From Egibacteraceae bacterium (lineage in GTDB: Bacteria; Actinomycetota; Nitriliruptoria; Euzebyales; Egibacteraceae), in NCBI GenBank assembly GCA_030446745.1, contig JAUJMS010000008.1, positions 32,618 to 96,617 on the forward strand: a DNA stretch of 64,000 nucleotides, in the 5' to 3' direction. This document shows, piece after piece, positions 35,472 to 44,131 of this stretch (position 1 is the stretch's first letter; the number at the start of each line of letters is the position of its first letter). A program made the position numbers and the translations under genes. The notes beneath the pieces are model-generated. The model saw only the letters and a list, made by a program, of their open reading frames with translations. It was not told where the DNA came from and ran no database searches.

Positions 35472-36092
35472 ATGAGCGACCGCTCGACCACCCGGACGAC
35501 GACGGTCCTCGCGCGCGACGGCCGCCGTCTGCGGGGGCGGCTGCGGCTGCCGGCGACGGCGCCACGTGGCGCCGCGGTCGTGTGCCACCCGCATCCGGCG
35601 TTCGGCGCCACGATGGACGTGTGGTTGCTCCCGAGCGTCGGGGTGGCCCTGGCGGCCGACGGGTGGGCGGTGCTGCGCGTCGACTTCCGCGCCGACGTCG
35701 GCGACGGCCATGCGGCCGTGCCGGACGTGCTCGGCGCGGTCGACGCGGTCACCGCGGTCGCACCGGTCGCGCGCGTGGCGCTCGTCGGCTGGAGCTTCGG
35801 CGCGCTCGTGGGGCTGCTCGCCGGCATGCGCGACGCCCGGGTCACGGACTGGGTCGGCATCGCCCCGCCGACGCGCCGGTTGCCGGATCTGCCGATGGCT
35901 CCCCCACCGCCGCTGGTCGGTCGCTGGGCGGCGCGGCGCAGCGTCGTGGTCGGCGACGGCGACGGGTTCTTCCCGGCGTGCGACGCCGGCGCCGTCGCGC
36001 CGCACGCCGTCACCGTCGTCCCCGGGGCCGACCACTTCTTCTTCGACCGCGACGACGAGGTCGCGGACATCGTCGCGGCGCATCTGCGGTGA
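35472..36092 (+). CDS. Alpha/beta hydrolase (dienelactone hydrolase-like)
   Basis: 206 aa. VVCHPHPAFGATMD is the characteristic early strand-loop of this small hydrolase group, the nucleophile elbow is VGWSFGALVG (Ser), an Asp lies in VVGDGDGFFP and the catalytic His in PGADHFFF. Substrate unknown. I chose ATG 35472 (MSDRSTTR); the frame extends to 35349 but those residues overlap the ferredoxin promoter region. The next gene overlaps its stop. Confidence 0.85.
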   Translation: MSDRSTTRTTTVLARDGRRLRGRLRLPATAPRGAAVVCHPHPAFGATMDVWLLPSVGVALAADGWAVLRVDFRADVGDGHAAVPDVLGAVDAVTAVAPVARVALVGWSFGALVGLLAGMRDARVTDWVGIAPPTRRLPDLPMAPPPPLVGRWAARRSVVVGDGDGFFPACDAGAVAPHAVTVVPGADHFFFDRDDEVADIVAAHLR

Positions 36093-36331
36093 GCCGGTAC
36101 GTCGTGCGCATCACGCCCGCCGACGTCGGACGGCGCGTGAGCGTGCGGTCGCGCACCGCTGCCCCGGCAGGCGAGGCGCCGCTCACCGACACCGTCGGGC
36201 GTCTGACCACCTGGCGCGACGGCGTGCTGACGGTCACGCGCCGCGACGGCACGGTCGCCTACGTCGACGAGCGCAACCTCGTCGCCGGCCGCGTGCTCGC
36301 CGAGCACCAACCCCGCGAACGGCCGATCTAG
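36089..36331 (+). CDS. Small SH3-like protein resembling the N-terminal domain of actinobacterial GNAT proteins
   Basis: 80 aa from GTG 36089 (GTGA overlap with the hydrolase stop). ITPADVGRRVSVRSR...LTDTVGRLTTWRDGVLTVTRRDGTVAYVDERNLVAGRVL reads like the small beta-barrel that precedes the acetyltransferase domain in Rv0428c-type proteins, but no GNAT domain follows. Either a stand-alone module or a truncated gene. The assignment is from remembered motif likeness only. Confidence 0.6.
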   Translation: MSRYVVRITPADVGRRVSVRSRTAAPAGEAPLTDTVGRLTTWRDGVLTVTRRDGTVAYVDERNLVAGRVLAEHQPRERPI

Positions 36332-36385
36332 GGGGCGAACCCGCCGCGCTCGTCAGCCGCTCCGCCGGCGCGTCGGGGCCCGTGG

Positions 36386-36982
36386 TCAACCGTCGCTGTC
36401 GACGGCCTCGGCCAGCTCATCCTTGGTCATCGTCGAGCGGCCGGCAACGTCTTGCTCCTTGGCCTGCTCGTACAGCTGGTCGCGGGTCGGCTCGTCGCCG
36501 CTCGCGGCGGCCTGCGCCGAGCCCTCGCCCGCCGCTCCGGAGGCACGGCGTTGCTTCGCCTCGGCGAGCGCGGCGCCCATCCGCTCCAACCGCTCGTCAC
36601 CGAAGGCCTCGCGCAGCTGCGGGAACAGCTCGTCTTCCTCTTCCTCGGCGTGGTGTTCGACGTTTTCGATGAGCACCGTCATCTTCGCCACCCACGCGTC
36701 GTCGTCGGGTGACAGCGCCGCGATCTCGCCCATGAGGACCTTGACGACGTGGTGCTCCTCGATGCCCTCGTTCACCAGATCCTGCGCTTCGCCGCCGATC
36801 TGTTCGGCCTCCGGGTAGAAGACCTCCTCTTCGATGGCGGCGTGCGTCTCGAGCTCCGAGAAGATCGTGCGCTGCAGCGCCCCCATCTGCGCGACGTCAC
36901 CGGCTTCCTTGGCTTGCGAGAACGTCGAGAACAGGCCGCGCACGGTCTCGTGGTCGGTCCTCAGCAGCTCGAGTGCGTTCAA
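36386..36982 (-). CDS. Hemerythrin HHE-domain protein with a C-terminal SAP/Rho-N-like segment
   Basis: 198 aa. HHE ligands in order: LLRTDHETVRGLF, ELETHAAIEEEVFYP, IEEHHVVKVLMGEI, VEHHAEEEEDELFPQL; such di-iron proteins bind O2 or NO or help manage iron. A linker rich in Ala/Gly/Ser leads to PTRDQLYEQAKEQDV...STMTKDELAEAV, a short nucleic-acid-binding type motif often fused in actinobacteria. The likely start is TTG at 36982 (MNALELLRTDH), 6 nt after GGAGG; no ATG or GTG gives a sensible N-terminus. Confidence 0.82.
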   Translation of the reverse strand: MNALELLRTDHETVRGLFSTFSQAKEAGDVAQMGALQRTIFSELETHAAIEEEVFYPEAEQIGGEAQDLVNEGIEEHHVVKVLMGEIAALSPDDDAWVAKMTVLIENVEHHAEEEEDELFPQLREAFGDERLERMGAALAEAKQRRASGAAGEGSAQAAASGDEPTRDQLYEQAKEQDVAGRSTMTKDELAEAVDSDG

Positions 36983-37097
36983 TGCGTTCCTCCATCGAAG
37001 GTGAGACCGTCGTGCTACCCAGCACGCCGCCACGGGCAACCGCTGTACGCCGGCCGCGACTACGATGACGACCGCATCCGACGGCGGAGGGAGCGAC

Positions 37098-37673
37098 GTG
37101 ACGGGGGACGCTGGACGTGGGCGACCGGCGCAGCGCGTCGCGCCGGACACCTCGGCGCTGGAGCTGCACCGCCTCGCGCTGCAGGAGTCGACGTCGGCCC
37201 ACTGCGACCCGCTCGCGGTCCAGTCGGTGGTCTGGCTGTTCCGCGCGTACAACGCCGTGATCACCGCCCATGCCGAACAGCTGCGCCCGCTGGGACTGTC
37301 GCCCAGCGGCTTCAACGTCTTGATGGCGCTGCACAACAGCGACGGTCACACCTTGGAGCCGTGCCAGCTGGCCGAGCGGCTGCTCGTGTCGCGCCCGTCG
37401 GTGACCGGCCTGCTCGACACGCTGACGGCCAAGGGGCTCGTCGTTCGCCGGCCGCACGGCGACGACCGGCGTCGCGTGCTCGTGGCGCTGACGGCGGCCG
37501 GCCTCGCGCTGCTCGAAGGCCACTTCGACGAGCACTACCGCTGGCTCAACGGCGTGCTCGCCGACCTGTCGCCCGACGACCGGGCGGACCTCGTGCGGCT
37601 GTTGCGCCGGGTACACGGCGCGACGCCGGCCGAGCTGCGAGAACCGGCGACGGCGGCCGCCGCGCCCGGCTGA
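37098..37673 (+). CDS. MarR-family transcriptional regulator
   Basis: 191 aa. Helical N-terminus (FRAYNAVITAHAEQLRPLGLSPSGFNVLMAL), winged helix LEPCQLAERLLVSRPSVTGLLDTLTAKGLVVRRPHGDDRRRVLVALT with the DxR wing. GTG 37098 sits behind GGAGGGAG; ATG 37065 is an in-frame alternative with no clear ribosome site. Divergent from the hemerythrin gene, which it may control. Ligand unknown. Confidence 0.88.
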   Translation: MTGDAGRGRPAQRVAPDTSALELHRLALQESTSAHCDPLAVQSVVWLFRAYNAVITAHAEQLRPLGLSPSGFNVLMALHNSDGHTLEPCQLAERLLVSRPSVTGLLDTLTAKGLVVRRPHGDDRRRVLVALTAAGLALLEGHFDEHYRWLNGVLADLSPDDRADLVRLLRRVHGATPAELREPATAAAAPG

Positions 37674-37701
37674 GCCGACGCGTACGGCATCCTGGGGTGC
37701 C

Positions 37702-39129
37702 GTGCTGTCGGTCACGGACTCCCTGACGCGCTCGCGCGTGACGCTCGCCGCCCCGGCCGGCCGGCCGCTGACGCTGTACTCCTGCGGGCCGACGGTCTAC
37801 CGCTACGCCCACGTCGGCAATCTGCGCACCTTTCTGCTCGTCGACCTCGTACGCCGGGTGCTGCGCGCGCGAGGCGTGGCGGTCAGCGCGGTGCAGAACA
37901 TCACCGACGTCGGACATCTGACCGACGACACCGTCGACCATGCCGAAGACAAGATGCTCGTGGCCGCGGGGCTGGAGGGCCGCAGCGCCGCCGACATCGC
38001 CGCGCACTACACCGCCGCGTACCTCGCCGACGCCGAGCGGTTCAACCTCCTGCCCTTCGACGCGTACCCACGCGCCAGCGCCCACGTCGACGCGATGCTC
38101 GACCTCATCGCGCGGCTGGTCGCCGCTGGGCACGCCTACGACACCCCGGACGCCGTCTACTTCTCGGTGCCGACGTTTCCCGGCTACGGGCGACTGTCGA
38201 ACAACCGCCTCGACGCGTTGCAACCGGCGGCGGACGAGACCAGCCCGCACAAGCGCTTCCACGGCGACTTCGCGCTGTGGCGCAAGGCCGGCGCGCGCCG
38301 CCAGGTCGTCTGGGACTCGCCCTGGGGGCGCGGCTTCCCCGGCTGGCACATCGAGTGCTCCGCGATGAGCCTCGCGTACCTCGGCGAGCACATCGACCTG
38401 CACTGCGGTGGTGTGGACCTGCAGTTCCCCCACCACGAGGCCGAGATCGCCCAGTCCGAGGCGGCGGTCGGCCACCCGGTCGTCGCGGTGTGGTTGCACG
38501 GCGAGCACCTGCTCGCCGACGGCCGCAAGATGTCCAAGAGCGCCGGCAACGTCGTCGACCTGCGCACGTTGGACGAGCGTGGCGTCGAACCGCTCGCGTT
38601 CCGCATGCTGTGCCTGCAGGCCCGCTACCGCACCCAGGTCAACCTCACCTGGGACGCGCTCGGCGGCGCGGCGCGCGCGCTGGACCGGCTGCGCGCCCGC
38701 TGCGCGGAGTTGGCCGCCGCCGCGTCGAGCGTCGGGGCGGCGGGTGACGCGATGGAGGACGGGATGGACGGCGCCGCACCGGTCGCCGCCCGCTTCGACG
38801 CGATGGTCGACGACGACCTCGACACGCCCGCCGCGTTGGCGTTGGTCCACGCCGTCGCGGGCGGTGACCGCCACGCCGGCCTGTCGACCGCCGCGCGTAG
38901 CGCGCTGTTGCGCCGCTTCGACGATGTGCTCGGCCTGGACCTGCACCGGTCGACCGGCGCCGCCTCCGCCGCGCTGCCCGGCGGCGCTGCCGAGCTGGTC
39001 GCCCGCCGCGAACGCGCCCGCGCCGAGCGGAACTGGGCGGTGGCAGACGCGCTGCGCGGCGAGCTCGCGGCGCTCGGCGTCGACGTCGTCGACACCGCCG
39101 ACGGGACGGCATGGACGCTGCGTCCCTGA
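37702..39129 (+). CDS. cysS: Cysteinyl-tRNA synthetase
   Basis: 475 aa class I synthetase. Zinc/substrate Cys in YSCGPTVYRYAHVGNLR (HVGN stands for the HIGH motif), WHIECSAMS and GVDLQFPHHEAEIAQSE (zinc Cys-His-Glu ligands), KMSKSAGNVVDL. The C-terminal helical and anticodon regions follow (VARRERARAERNWAVADALRGELAALGV). It could be confused with MshC, but MshC is shorter and starts differently. Its 3' end overlaps the next gene by 19 bp. Confidence 0.93.
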   Translation: MLSVTDSLTRSRVTLAAPAGRPLTLYSCGPTVYRYAHVGNLRTFLLVDLVRRVLRARGVAVSAVQNITDVGHLTDDTVDHAEDKMLVAAGLEGRSAADIAAHYTAAYLADAERFNLLPFDAYPRASAHVDAMLDLIARLVAAGHAYDTPDAVYFSVPTFPGYGRLSNNRLDALQPAADETSPHKRFHGDFALWRKAGARRQVVWDSPWGRGFPGWHIECSAMSLAYLGEHIDLHCGGVDLQFPHHEAEIAQSEAAVGHPVVAVWLHGEHLLADGRKMSKSAGNVVDLRTLDERGVEPLAFRMLCLQARYRTQVNLTWDALGGAARALDRLRARCAELAAAASSVGAAGDAMEDGMDGAAPVAARFDAMVDDDLDTPAALALVHAVAGGDRHAGLSTAARSALLRRFDDVLGLDLHRSTGAASAALPGGAAELVARRERARAERNWAVADALRGELAALGVDVVDTADGTAWTLRP

Positions 39130-39788
39130 CCGTCGAAGGGTTGCCGAGCGGCAGCCGGGCGTGGCGCGGTGCCGTCGCGCAGGCGGCCGGCACGCTCGCC
39201 GTCGGCGACGGGCTCGCGCTGCGGTTCACCCTGCCGGCCCGGCGTTGGGTCGACCTGGACACCCTCGTCGAGGCCACCGTCGCGGGCCTGCGCGACGCCG
39301 GTGCGGTCGCGCCGCGCCTGGCGGGACTGGACGCGGTTGTCGCGACGAAGCGCCCCGGCACGGCGCCCGGCGCGGCACTGGCCGCGCGGCGCGCGGCGAC
39401 GCTCGCCGGCCGGCGCGCGCCCGGGAGGGTGGCGTTGACGGTCGCGACCGATGATGTCCCGCGCCCTGGCGGGCGTGAGCGCAAGCGGGCGTGGCGCGCG
39501 CGGATCGCGGCGGCATGGGGCGCGAACGCGCCGCTGGACGGTGCCGTGTGGGCCGACGTCGCGCTGCGGTCGGCCGGTGCGCTGCTCGCCCCGGTCGAGG
39601 TGGTCCTCGACGCGCTCGAGCCGGTGCTCGGACGCGACCCGCGGGGACGCGACTGGCAGGAGTTCTTTCCCAACGACCACGTCGTGACGTGGCTGCGGAT
39701 CCGCCGCGTGGCGCAGGGCCCGGCGTTGACGTTGCGGCTGGGTCCCGTGCCCGTTCCTACAGCGCGGGATGCAGGCCCAGCGTTCTGA
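39111..39788 (+). CDS. Unrecognised protein with two RusA-like halves
   Basis: 225 aa. Not confidently assigned. Two segments each look like the RusA resolvase core [D-x-D-x-L-x-x-x-x-x-D-A-L ... DD-x-x-V]: RWVDLDTLVEATVAGLRDAGAV (~residues 44-65) and APVEVVLDALEPVLGRD...FFPNDHVVTWLRIRRV (~155-205), with KRPG and PRPGGRERKRAWRARI between. Several expected Asp are missing, so resolvase activity is doubtful. ATG lies inside the end of cysS; the 3' end overlaps the convergent oxidoreductase gene by 32 bp. Confidence 0.6.
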   Translation: MDAASLTVEGLPSGSRAWRGAVAQAAGTLAVGDGLALRFTLPARRWVDLDTLVEATVAGLRDAGAVAPRLAGLDAVVATKRPGTAPGAALAARRAATLAGRRAPGRVALTVATDDVPRPGGRERKRAWRARIAAAWGANAPLDGAVWADVALRSAGALLAPVEVVLDALEPVLGRDPRGRDWQEFFPNDHVVTWLRIRRVAQGPALTLRLGPVPVPTARDAGPAF

Positions 39789-41136
39789 CGAGCTTGCGGG
39801 CGCCGACCTGGAGCAGGTCCCAGACGCCGCCGAACGGCGGCGCGTAGGACAGGTCGAGCAGCTGCGCGTCTTGCACCGTGACGCCGAGCTGGCACCACGT
39901 CGCCGCGACGTCGATGCGCTTGGCGACGTTACCGGTGCCGACGAGCTGGCAGCCGAGCACCCGCCCCGTCCCGCGCTCGGCCGCCATCTTGACGAAGACC
40001 TTGCCGGCGTCGGGCATGTACCCGGCGCGGGCGCTGCCCTCGAAGCGCACCGTCGCCATGTCGATCCCGGCCTCGACCGCGTCGGACTCCAGCAGGCCGA
40101 CCCGCGCGATCTCCCAGTTGCAGACCTTGGTCACCGCGGTGCCGACGACGCCGGGAAAGGCCGCCACCGGGTTCGCACCGTCGAAGGCGGCGACGAGGTT
40201 GAGCCCTGCGATCTTGCCCTGCTTGTTCGCATGGGTTCCCAGCTGGACGTTGCGCCGCAGCCCCGCGACGAGATCGGTGGACTCGACGCAGTCGCCGGCC
40301 GCCCACACGTGCGGCACGGTGGTGCGCATGTGCGGGTCGACGACGACGCCGCCGGAGCTGCCGACCGCGCAGCCGGCGCTGCGCGCGACCATCAGGTTGG
40401 GGCGGCCGCCGAGCGCCACGACGACGGCGTCGGCCGGGTAGGTGCCGCGGTCGGTCACGACCTGCTGGCAGCAGCCCTCGGTGCCCCGGATCTCGGTCAA
40501 GGTCTCGCCCAGGTGCACGCCGACGCCGAAGTCGCGCAGGATGCGCTCGACGATGGCGGCCATGTCCCGGTCGAGCGACTTCATGACCTGCGGGCTGCGG
40601 TCGACGACGACGGTGTCGAGGCCCCGGGCCACCAGCGCCTCGGCGATCTCGATGCCGATGTAGCCGGCGCCGACGACGACGACCTTGGTGACGTCGGTCG
40701 CCGCGTCGAAGTGGCGGCGCAGATGCTCACCCTCGTCGAGGGTGTGGACGACATGGCCGTACTCGGCGATTCCCGTCAGCGGCTGCGGCTCGGGGTGCGC
40801 GCCGGTCGCGAGCAACAGCTCGTCGTAGGGCTCGTCGCGCTGCGTGCCGGCGGCGAGGTTCCGGACGCGGACCGTGCGCGCGGCGGCGTCGACGGCCGTC
40901 GCCTCGGTGCGCAGGTGCACCGTCATGCCCATCGCGCGAAACGCCTCGGGCGGCTTGGCGACGAGCTCCTCCGGGGTCGCGACGCTGCCGGCGACGTAGT
41001 AGGGAATGCCGCACATCGAGTACGAGGTGTACGGGCCGCGCTCGACGACCACGACCTCGACGTCGGGACGTTCGCGGCGCACATGGCTCGCGGCGGTCAT
41101 CCCGGCCGCGTCACCGCCGACGACGAGCAGACGCAT
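39757..41136 (-). CDS. FAD-dependent NAD(P)H:disulfide oxidoreductase (CoA-disulfide reductase type)
   Basis: 459 aa. N-terminal FAD site VVGGDAAGMTAASHVRR, single redox Cys in SYSMCGIPYY (Cys ~43) as in CoA-disulfide reductase and NADH oxidase rather than a CxxxxC pair, NAD site VVVVGAGYIGIEIAEAL, FAD motif VWAAGDC, then a dimerisation domain (QLGTHANKQGKIAG, GTAVTKVCNWEIARVGL). ATG overlaps the pyk stop (ATGA), so it is translated with pyruvate kinase. Confidence 0.9.
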   Translation of the reverse strand: MRLLVVGGDAAGMTAASHVRRERPDVEVVVVERGPYTSYSMCGIPYYVAGSVATPEELVAKPPEAFRAMGMTVHLRTEATAVDAAARTVRVRNLAAGTQRDEPYDELLLATGAHPEPQPLTGIAEYGHVVHTLDEGEHLRRHFDAATDVTKVVVVGAGYIGIEIAEALVARGLDTVVVDRSPQVMKSLDRDMAAIVERILRDFGVGVHLGETLTEIRGTEGCCQQVVTDRGTYPADAVVVALGGRPNLMVARSAGCAVGSSGGVVVDPHMRTTVPHVWAAGDCVESTDLVAGLRRNVQLGTHANKQGKIAGLNLVAAFDGANPVAAFPGVVGTAVTKVCNWEIARVGLLESDAVEAGIDMATVRFEGSARAGYMPDAGKVFVKMAAERGTGRVLGCQLVGTGNVAKRIDVAATWCQLGVTVQDAQLLDLSYAPPFGGVWDLLQVGARKLVRTLGLHPAL

Positions 41137-42575
41137 CAGCTGCTCACCGGGTCACCGACGCGGTGGACCATGATGCGGTTGGTGCCCCCCTGACCGCCGG
41201 GGAGGCCTGACACGATGACGATGCGGTCACCGCGACCGGCCCAGTTGCCGTCGACCAGGGCGCGTTCGGCGGCGGTCGTCAGCGCCGTGGACCGGTCCTT
41301 CATCGGGACGAGCGCCGCCTCGGTCCCCCACATCAACGCGGTCCGCCGCCGCGTCGCCTCGTGCGGGGTGAGCCCGAGCAGCGGCATCGCCGGCCGGTAC
41401 TTGCTGACCAGCTCGATCGACGCTCCGGAGATCGAGTAGACGACGATCGCGGTCGCTTCGACGTCGCGCGCCACCTGGCACGCCGCCTGCGCGACGACGC
41501 GGCCGATCGAGCGGCGCTCGTACGGTGGCGGCGAGGGGTGGACCAGCTGCGGCGACGCCTCGGCGACCTCGATGATGCGGGCCATCGTGCGCACCGCCTC
41601 GACGGGGTAGCGCCCGGCGGCGGTCTCGCCCGACAGCATCAGGGCGTCGCTGCCGTCGAACACCGCGTTCGCGACGTCGGACGCCTCGGCCCGGGTCGGT
41701 CGCGGCGACATCACCATGCTCTCGAGCATCTCGGTGGCGGTGATGACCGGGCGGCCCTGGGCGTTCGCCTCGGCGATGATCTGCTTCTGGATCGCGGGGA
41801 CCCGTTCAGGGCCGATCTCGACGCCGAGGTCGCCGCGGGCGACCATCACGGCGTCGGATGCGTCGACGACGGCGGTCAGCGCGTCGATCGCCTCGGGGCG
41901 CTCGAGCTTCGCGACGACCGGCGCCTCGCCCCCGAACGACGCCACGCGGGCACGCGCGTCGGTCACGTCGTCGGGGCGGCGCACGAACGACAGCGCGACC
42001 CAGTCGACGCCGAGGTCGATGGCCGCCTTCAGGTCGGCGACGTCCTTGTCGGTCAGGCTCGGTGCCGACACGGCGACACCGGGCAGGTTCACGCCCTTCT
42101 TGCTGCGCGCGAGCCCACCGGCGAGGACGCGTGCCCACACACCGTGCGCGTCGCAGCGCGACACGACCAGGCGGATCGAGCCGTCGTCGATGAGCACGAG
42201 TCCACCGGGCTGGACGTCGCGGGCCAGCGACTCGTAGACGACCGGCAGCGCCGCCTGTCCGGCACTGCCGTAGTCGTCGAGCTCGTCGGCGCCTGGGACG
42301 AGGTAGACCTCCGATCCGGTCGCGACGGGCACACCGGCCTGCGGGAGGACGCCGAGGCGGATCTTGGGTCCTTGCAGGTCGGCGAGGCTGCCGACGTTGC
42401 GACTCAGCCGCGGCGCCAGCTCACGCACCGACTCCAGGCGCCGGGCGTGGGTGTCGTGGTCCCCGTGGGAGAAGTTCAGCCGCACGACGTCGATGCCGGC
42501 CTCGAGCGCGGCGCGCAGCTTGTCGCGCTCGTCGAGAGCGGGGCCGAGGGTCGCCACGATCTTCGCGCGCCGCAC
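41136..42575 (-). CDS. pyk: Pyruvate kinase
   Basis: 479 aa. MRRAKIVATLGPALDERDKL, RLNFSHGDHDTH, LADLQGPKIRLG, B-domain at ~70-170, active-site VAKLERPEAID and MVARGDLGVEIGPERVPAIQKQII, SGETAAGRYPVEAVRTMARI, and a C-terminal allosteric domain (IVVYSISGASIELVSKYRPAMPLLGLTP). Makes ATP and pyruvate from phosphoenolpyruvate. Confidence 0.96.
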   Translation of the reverse strand: MRRAKIVATLGPALDERDKLRAALEAGIDVVRLNFSHGDHDTHARRLESVRELAPRLSRNVGSLADLQGPKIRLGVLPQAGVPVATGSEVYLVPGADELDDYGSAGQAALPVVYESLARDVQPGGLVLIDDGSIRLVVSRCDAHGVWARVLAGGLARSKKGVNLPGVAVSAPSLTDKDVADLKAAIDLGVDWVALSFVRRPDDVTDARARVASFGGEAPVVAKLERPEAIDALTAVVDASDAVMVARGDLGVEIGPERVPAIQKQIIAEANAQGRPVITATEMLESMVMSPRPTRAEASDVANAVFDGSDALMLSGETAAGRYPVEAVRTMARIIEVAEASPQLVHPSPPPYERRSIGRVVAQAACQVARDVEATAIVVYSISGASIELVSKYRPAMPLLGLTPHEATRRRTALMWGTEAALVPMKDRSTALTTAAERALVDGNWAGRGDRIVIVSGLPGGQGGTNRIMVHRVGDPVSS

Positions 42576-42659
42576 GTCGCCTGCCGCCTCCTCGTTCGCC
42601 GGGCGTGGATGGTAGAGCCATCGCGGAAACCGTCGCCGCCACGTCGCCCCGCGGTCGAC

Positions 42660-43205
42660 TCACACGTCGGGCGGCGGAGCGAGCGGGTCGGGCCCGGTGT
42701 CGGTCTCGGCGACGAGACGGCGGTAACGGCCGGCGAAGTACAGCAGCGGGTCCGCGTCGGAGCGCAGGACGCCCAGGTCGACGACCTCCCCGAGGAAGAT
42801 CGAGTGGTCACCGCCTGGGTGGGTCTCGGTGACGCGGCAGTCGATCCATGCCACACCGTCCGACAGCACCGGGCAGCCGCTGACCGGAGCGGGGCGCCAG
42901 CGCACGGCGTCGAACTGGTCGCGGCCGCCCGGGCGGCGCGGCGACGCGAAGAACACCGACTCCGCCTCCTGCTCGGCGGACAGCACGGTCACCGCGAAGC
43001 TCGCCGCACGCGGCAGCAGCCCGTGCATGCCGGCCTGCCGGTCGACGCACACGAGCACCAGCAGTGGGTCGAGCGACAGCGACGCGAACGCGTTCGCCGT
43101 CATCCCGTGCAGCACGCCGTCCACCGCGGTCGTCACGACCGTCACGCCGGTGGCGAACATGCCGATCGTGCGGCGGAACTCCTCCGGCGAGACAATGCGC
43201 GTCAC
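42660..43205 (-). CDS. Flavin reductase-like FMN-binding protein
   Basis: 181 aa. SPEEFRRTIGMFATGVTVVTTAVDGVLHGMTANAFASLSLDPLLVLVCVDRQAGMH is the flavin reductase-like split barrel; VTETHPGGDHSIFLGEVVDLGV is the second half. Such proteins supply reduced flavin to monooxygenases. GTG 43205 overlaps the stop of the PIG-L gene (GTGA). Confidence 0.9.
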   Translation of the reverse strand: MTRIVSPEEFRRTIGMFATGVTVVTTAVDGVLHGMTANAFASLSLDPLLVLVCVDRQAGMHGLLPRAASFAVTVLSAEQEAESVFFASPRRPGGRDQFDAVRWRPAPVSGCPVLSDGVAWIDCRVTETHPGGDHSIFLGEVVDLGVLRSDADPLLYFAGRYRRLVAETDTGPDPLAPPPDV

Positions 43206-44059
43206 GGTCGCAGCCCTGCGAACAGGTCGTCCTCCACGCCAGATGCGACCACGTCGCTGCGCTGGCGCACGAAGCACTCGACTCCGAAGGCGAGTTCCTC
43301 GAGGTCCGCGGGGATGTTGAGAAAGAACGACGTCGGGTCCAGCTGTGAGCGGTGTGCCCGCAGGGCGGCGAGCTTGGTCGCCAGCTGCGCACGGACGTCG
43401 ACGACCGCGCCGAGCTCCTCGTCGGCGGTGCCGAACGGCAGGTCCTCCGGCCGCTGCACCTCGCCGAACGGCGACGGCAGCCCACGCCGGGCGAGCTCGA
43501 CGTTCGCCGCCGCGATCGCCGAGCGCGGGATGGTGGCGAGGTAGACCTTGCGCACGCGCCACGGATCCCCGGCGTCGGGATACAGCGCTGGGATCGCGCA
43601 GGCCTCGGCCGCGACGAGCGCGACCCGGTGCGCCTGCAGGTGGTCGGGGTGCCCGTACCCGCCGAACGCGTCGTAGGTGACGAGCACGTCGGGGCGAAAC
43701 GCCCGCAGCTGCCCGACGAGCCGGCCGACCGCCTGGTCGAAGTCCGCCCGCCAGAACGACGCAGGATCGTCGTTGCCGGGCGTGCCGAGCATGCCCGAGT
43801 CGCGGTAGCCGAGCAGGCGCGGCTCGCCAGCGCCGAGCAACCGCAGCGACTCGGCGAGCTCCGCGCGACGGACCTCCGCCAGGCGCGGACGCGTCGCGTC
43901 GGCGTCCATGTTGTGGATCTCGCCGCGGTCGCCGTTGGTGCACGTCACCACCGCCGTGCGCAGGCCCTCGACCGCGTAGCGCGCGAGGATGCCGCCGGTC
44001 GCGATCACCTCGTCGTCGGGGTGCGCGTGCACACACAGCAGTCCCAGCGCCGGTTCCAC
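43202..44059 (-). CDS. PIG-L family zinc deacetylase (MshB/Mca-like)
   Basis: 285 aa. Zinc motif AHPDDEVIATGG (residues ~11-22), CTNGDRGEI, DVLVTYDAFGGYGHPDHLQAHRVAL with the third ligand His. The pattern fits the mycothiol enzymes MshB (biosynthetic deacetylase) and Mca (conjugate amidase); I cannot choose between them. Followed by a coupled flavin reductase gene. Confidence 0.88.
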   Translation of the reverse strand: MEPALGLLCVHAHPDDEVIATGGILARYAVEGLRTAVVTCTNGDRGEIHNMDADATRPRLAEVRRAELAESLRLLGAGEPRLLGYRDSGMLGTPGNDDPASFWRADFDQAVGRLVGQLRAFRPDVLVTYDAFGGYGHPDHLQAHRVALVAAEACAIPALYPDAGDPWRVRKVYLATIPRSAIAAANVELARRGLPSPFGEVQRPEDLPFGTADEELGAVVDVRAQLATKLAALRAHRSQLDPTSFFLNIPADLEELAFGVECFVRQRSDVVASGVEDDLFAGLRP

Positions 44060-44131
44060 CCACCCTCCTCGCAGTCACCCCGATGGGACGCCGAGGCTAG
44101 CCGCCCGTGGCGGTCCGGCAGGATGACGGCG

